Notes under the pieces: model-generated | Told to the model about the DNA's origin: nothing | Database searches by the model: none | What the model saw: only the letters and a program-made list of their open reading frames with translations | Shown here: piece by piece, positions 61,616 to 64,000 of the stretch | Numbering within the stretch: the stretch's first letter is position 1 | How the letters are laid out: every line of letters begins with the position of its first letter | Source of the DNA: Nymphaea colorata | Lineage: Eukaryota; Streptophyta; Magnoliopsida; Nymphaeales; Nymphaeaceae | Direction of reading: 5' to 3' | Length of the DNA: 64,000 bases | Assembly: GCF_008831285.2 (NCBI RefSeq) | Contig: NC_045148.1 | Coordinates: forward strand, 9,615,001-9,679,000 | Program-made: the position numbers and the translations under genes

Positions 61616-64000
61616 GTGGGTTTTATCGTGCTCTTGTCTCTTCCCTTGTTGTCTTTTTTTTTTTTTTTTGGGGAGTGGGGATCGAGATACCCATTTTTTT
61701 CCGTTTTGTTTGGTAAGTGGATGGTTGTTGTTTGTGCCATTGTTGTGGCAGTTTGTGATCTTTTGTCAGTTTCTTTGGAAAATTTTGGTTTGCCAACTAT
61801 CTTTTCTTTTTAATGTCGACACAGGTGTTACGGGAACTCATTGGTTTTGCTGTTGCGTTATGGAATCTGTTATTATTTAGATTGGTGGTGTTTTTAAGCT
61901 ATATTATGTAGGAATTGGGTGCTACTCCGATTTATTGGAATGGTTGGCATTCTATTTGTTCAGGGAGTTCGTTTGGTTCTGTTTTTTAGATCCAAAAAAA
62001 AGATTGGATGGTGACTATAGGCAATCTGCTATTACTAAAATTGTTGTCCTATGATCTTCATCCGTTTTGTAGAGATGCTTTCAGAGTTATCTGTTTAGCT
62101 GTTTCAGCAGGTGCATCTTGCTAAGAGTTTCCTTAATTTCTTTTTTCATGGAAATTTTGCTTTCTTTTTTCATGGAAATTTTGCACTCAGTCATTCCCAA
62201 GTAACGGAACTTTTTGGTGTTTCACTATGGAAATTAGACTTTCTTGAACTTCCGGAAGCTCATGAAAAGTTGACTAGGTAGGGATGCCCTTGGATAATCT
62301 GCATTTCTTAGTTGATAACAGCATCAGATCGATGTTAGGGTCTCTGAAGAGATTCACATTCCCCTCTAAATTACCTCCATGGACAACCTGACCTGATCTC
62401 TTCTAGGTCATGGAATATCTACCTTCTTTCTAGTCTCTATAATGTAGCGTTTTATGTAACTAGAAGATAATTAGAAGAACCCTTGGTTTTTTCGTCAACA
62501 TGATACCATGGGTCGTCCAGTCAATTTCCAACAGAATCAGCCTTAGTGTCCATATTAGAATCTTTCAGGTTTTCATCTATTCAGTTGATGAAGAAAAGTT
62601 AATGGTTTTTCGATCTAGCCTGTTTGGATTGATAATTGCAGTTGTATCAACTCATTCACAATGTAAAAAGGTTCATCCATAATATGGCTAACTGGGGACA
62701 ATGGAAATGATTTCACTGTGGCAATGCATGGTATAGTTTAGCCTTTCCACAACAAAGTCAAAGCTATGTCACAGGGGTGTGTGTACGGACGGGTACGCCG
62801 GTATGGGTTCGGACATGGCAACTTTGAAAATTGTGGGTACGACAAATTTTTGAATTCCTAAAACTGATAAAATGAAAAAAAAAAGACATTAGTAGTTCAT
62901 ACTTGTAATTCCATAAAAAAGTCACAAACAAAACATTGTTTATCACAAACAAAACATTGTTTATCATAAGAACACTATCATATCATCATTCTATGATCCT
63001 AGCTATTCCAAGTCAATGCCCATCTCGTCCTCCTCTTCATCCACTGCCTCAACACATTAGAAGATGTTGATGGAATATAAGGTTTTCGAATCTTGAATTA
63101 ACAGCTTTAAGTGTGTCTTCTTTTAAGTTAAAGTCCTCAACATTGACGTCCCAAAATAGCCAGCAACAGATAAACATTAAACATGTAAATGGCAAGTGAT
63201 AGATAACTGCCAAAATAGCCAGCAATAGGTAAACATTAAACACGTTAAATCAAACAAAACATGAAAAAAATGGAAAGATTTACAGTTCAATCTTCAAAAC
63301 ATCCCCAAATAAAAAAAAACGAAAATCCCCAAACCAAGAAAATGTAACCTTAAGTTGTAATAGCGAAAAAAAAAAAAAACACTTACCTGGCTGCCGCCGG
63401 ACCGGACATCATCGCTGCTGCCAGTCATTGCTGCTGCAGATGCGGGTTGAAGAAAACGCAGGTAGGTCGAGCTCTGCTTCAGAACTTGGCTTGTGTTTTG
63501 TAAGTTAAAATGAAAGATTTTCATGGTTCGTATCGGGTCTGACCCAGACCTGATCCAACCCATACCCAGTAGCTTAGCCGTACCCGCTTCCGCTTACCCA
63601 CGTACCGGAGTGTGTACGTGGTGCAATCCCATGTAGCCATGTCATGGAGTCAAAGTGTACATCTTTTGAAAAAAACATTTTACCCTTTACTGTTAAGAGT
63701 CACCTGAACTTTGTTGTGCAGATAAAACCTTTGGAGCACTATTTCAGTTTGTTCTGTTAACCTTTTTCATGTTATTTTGTGTTGCTTTTCTGATGCCACA
63801 TCCACCTTTTTGGCTGTTCCTAGTCAAATTTATACTTTCTTCAGAAAAGAGCATTACAATACCAAATGCTATACGACTATGAAGCATATACAGTATACAC
63901 TGCACAATAGAAATGTATAATATATGAGTAGATAATAAAATAAGTCAATAAAGAATTGAAGATGTAATGTCAGTCTATAGAGACACTAGACTTCCATTGG
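61616..64000 (+). other. PANK2 intron 1 (incomplete) with an insertion
   Basis: T-rich intron sequence, with a likely inserted repeat at about 62767-63650. No PANK2 exon was found in it. Confidence 0.6.
62767..63650. mobile_element. Probable non-autonomous DNA element in PANK2 intron 1
   Basis: The left end has GTGTGTACGGACGGGTACGC then GGTATGGGTTCGGAC. The right end, read on the minus strand, has GTACACACTCCGGTACG then GGGTATGGGTTGGATC, an imperfect inverted pair. AGTCAAAG lies on both outer flanks (about 62756 and 63648), which might be a target duplication. Inside, CACAAACAAAACATTGTTTAT is doubled at 62924-62965 and a 59-bp unit with CCAAAATAGCCAGCAA is doubled at about 63151-63245. No transposase frame. 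Confidence 0.45.

Overview
The window reads as nuclear DNA of a flowering plant. Its genes carry plant-type short exons with GT-AG and occasional GC-AG introns, its intergenic DNA is AT-rich, and several protein families are plant-specific (galactinol synthase, R2R3-MYB, plant MTOPVIB, a neprosin-domain protein). It also holds plastid-derived rRNA sequence, Ty3/gypsy remnants, SINE heads and MITEs. I cannot place the species. A monocot or an early-diverging angiosperm would fit, but that is only an impression.

Six genes can be rebuilt exon by exon and a seventh runs off the right edge. In order: a secreted neprosin-domain protein (minus, 11078-7577); an ARF1-type small GTPase (plus, 17734-21622); the mitochondrial Fe-S scaffold ISU1 (plus, 23336-26920); galactinol synthase (plus, 29698-31494); the meiotic topoisomerase VI B-like protein MTOPVIB (minus, 41482-37317); an R2R3-MYB of the subgroup 19/20 type (plus, 49529-52479); and the first coding exon of type II pantothenate kinase PANK2 (plus, 61318-61615). 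Joining the exons gives uninterrupted frames of 389, 181, 172, 337, 475 and 218 residues, which match the usual sizes of these families. The genes are functionally unrelated, as is normal for a plant chromosome segment; there is no operon or cluster logic.

Region by region: 1-3.8 kb is a 1.15-kb sequence present twice around a 1.4-kb GGGAGGAAGAAG-type purine minisatellite. 3.8-4.6 kb holds weak minus-strand membrane-protein-like reading frames. 4.95-6.34 kb has two tandem arrays (about 285-bp and 31/32-bp units). 7.6-11.1 kb is the neprosin gene, with a MITE in its second intron. 11.2-17.7 kb is repeat-rich intergenic DNA with a second MITE copy, an orphan neprosin C-terminus, and a chimera of the U2 snRNA 5' end with antisense plastid 16S rRNA. 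17.7-31.5 kb is the gene-rich part (ARF1, ISU1, GolS). 31.5-37.3 kb is intergenic with microsatellites. 37.3-41.5 kb is MTOPVIB. 41.9-44.9 kb has a SINE head, a dispersed repeat and an internally deleted chromovirus-like element. 49.5-52.5 kb is the MYB gene. 52.5-61.3 kb is a long repeat-strewn spacer. 61.3-64 kb is the start of PANK2 and part of its long first intron.

The observations I rate highest are the U2/antisense-16S chimera, the MTOPVIB gene structure (a 21-nt and a 27-nt exon plus a GC-AG intron), and the frame-preserving 84-nt GC-AG last intron of ARF1. I found no convincing undescribed biological system.
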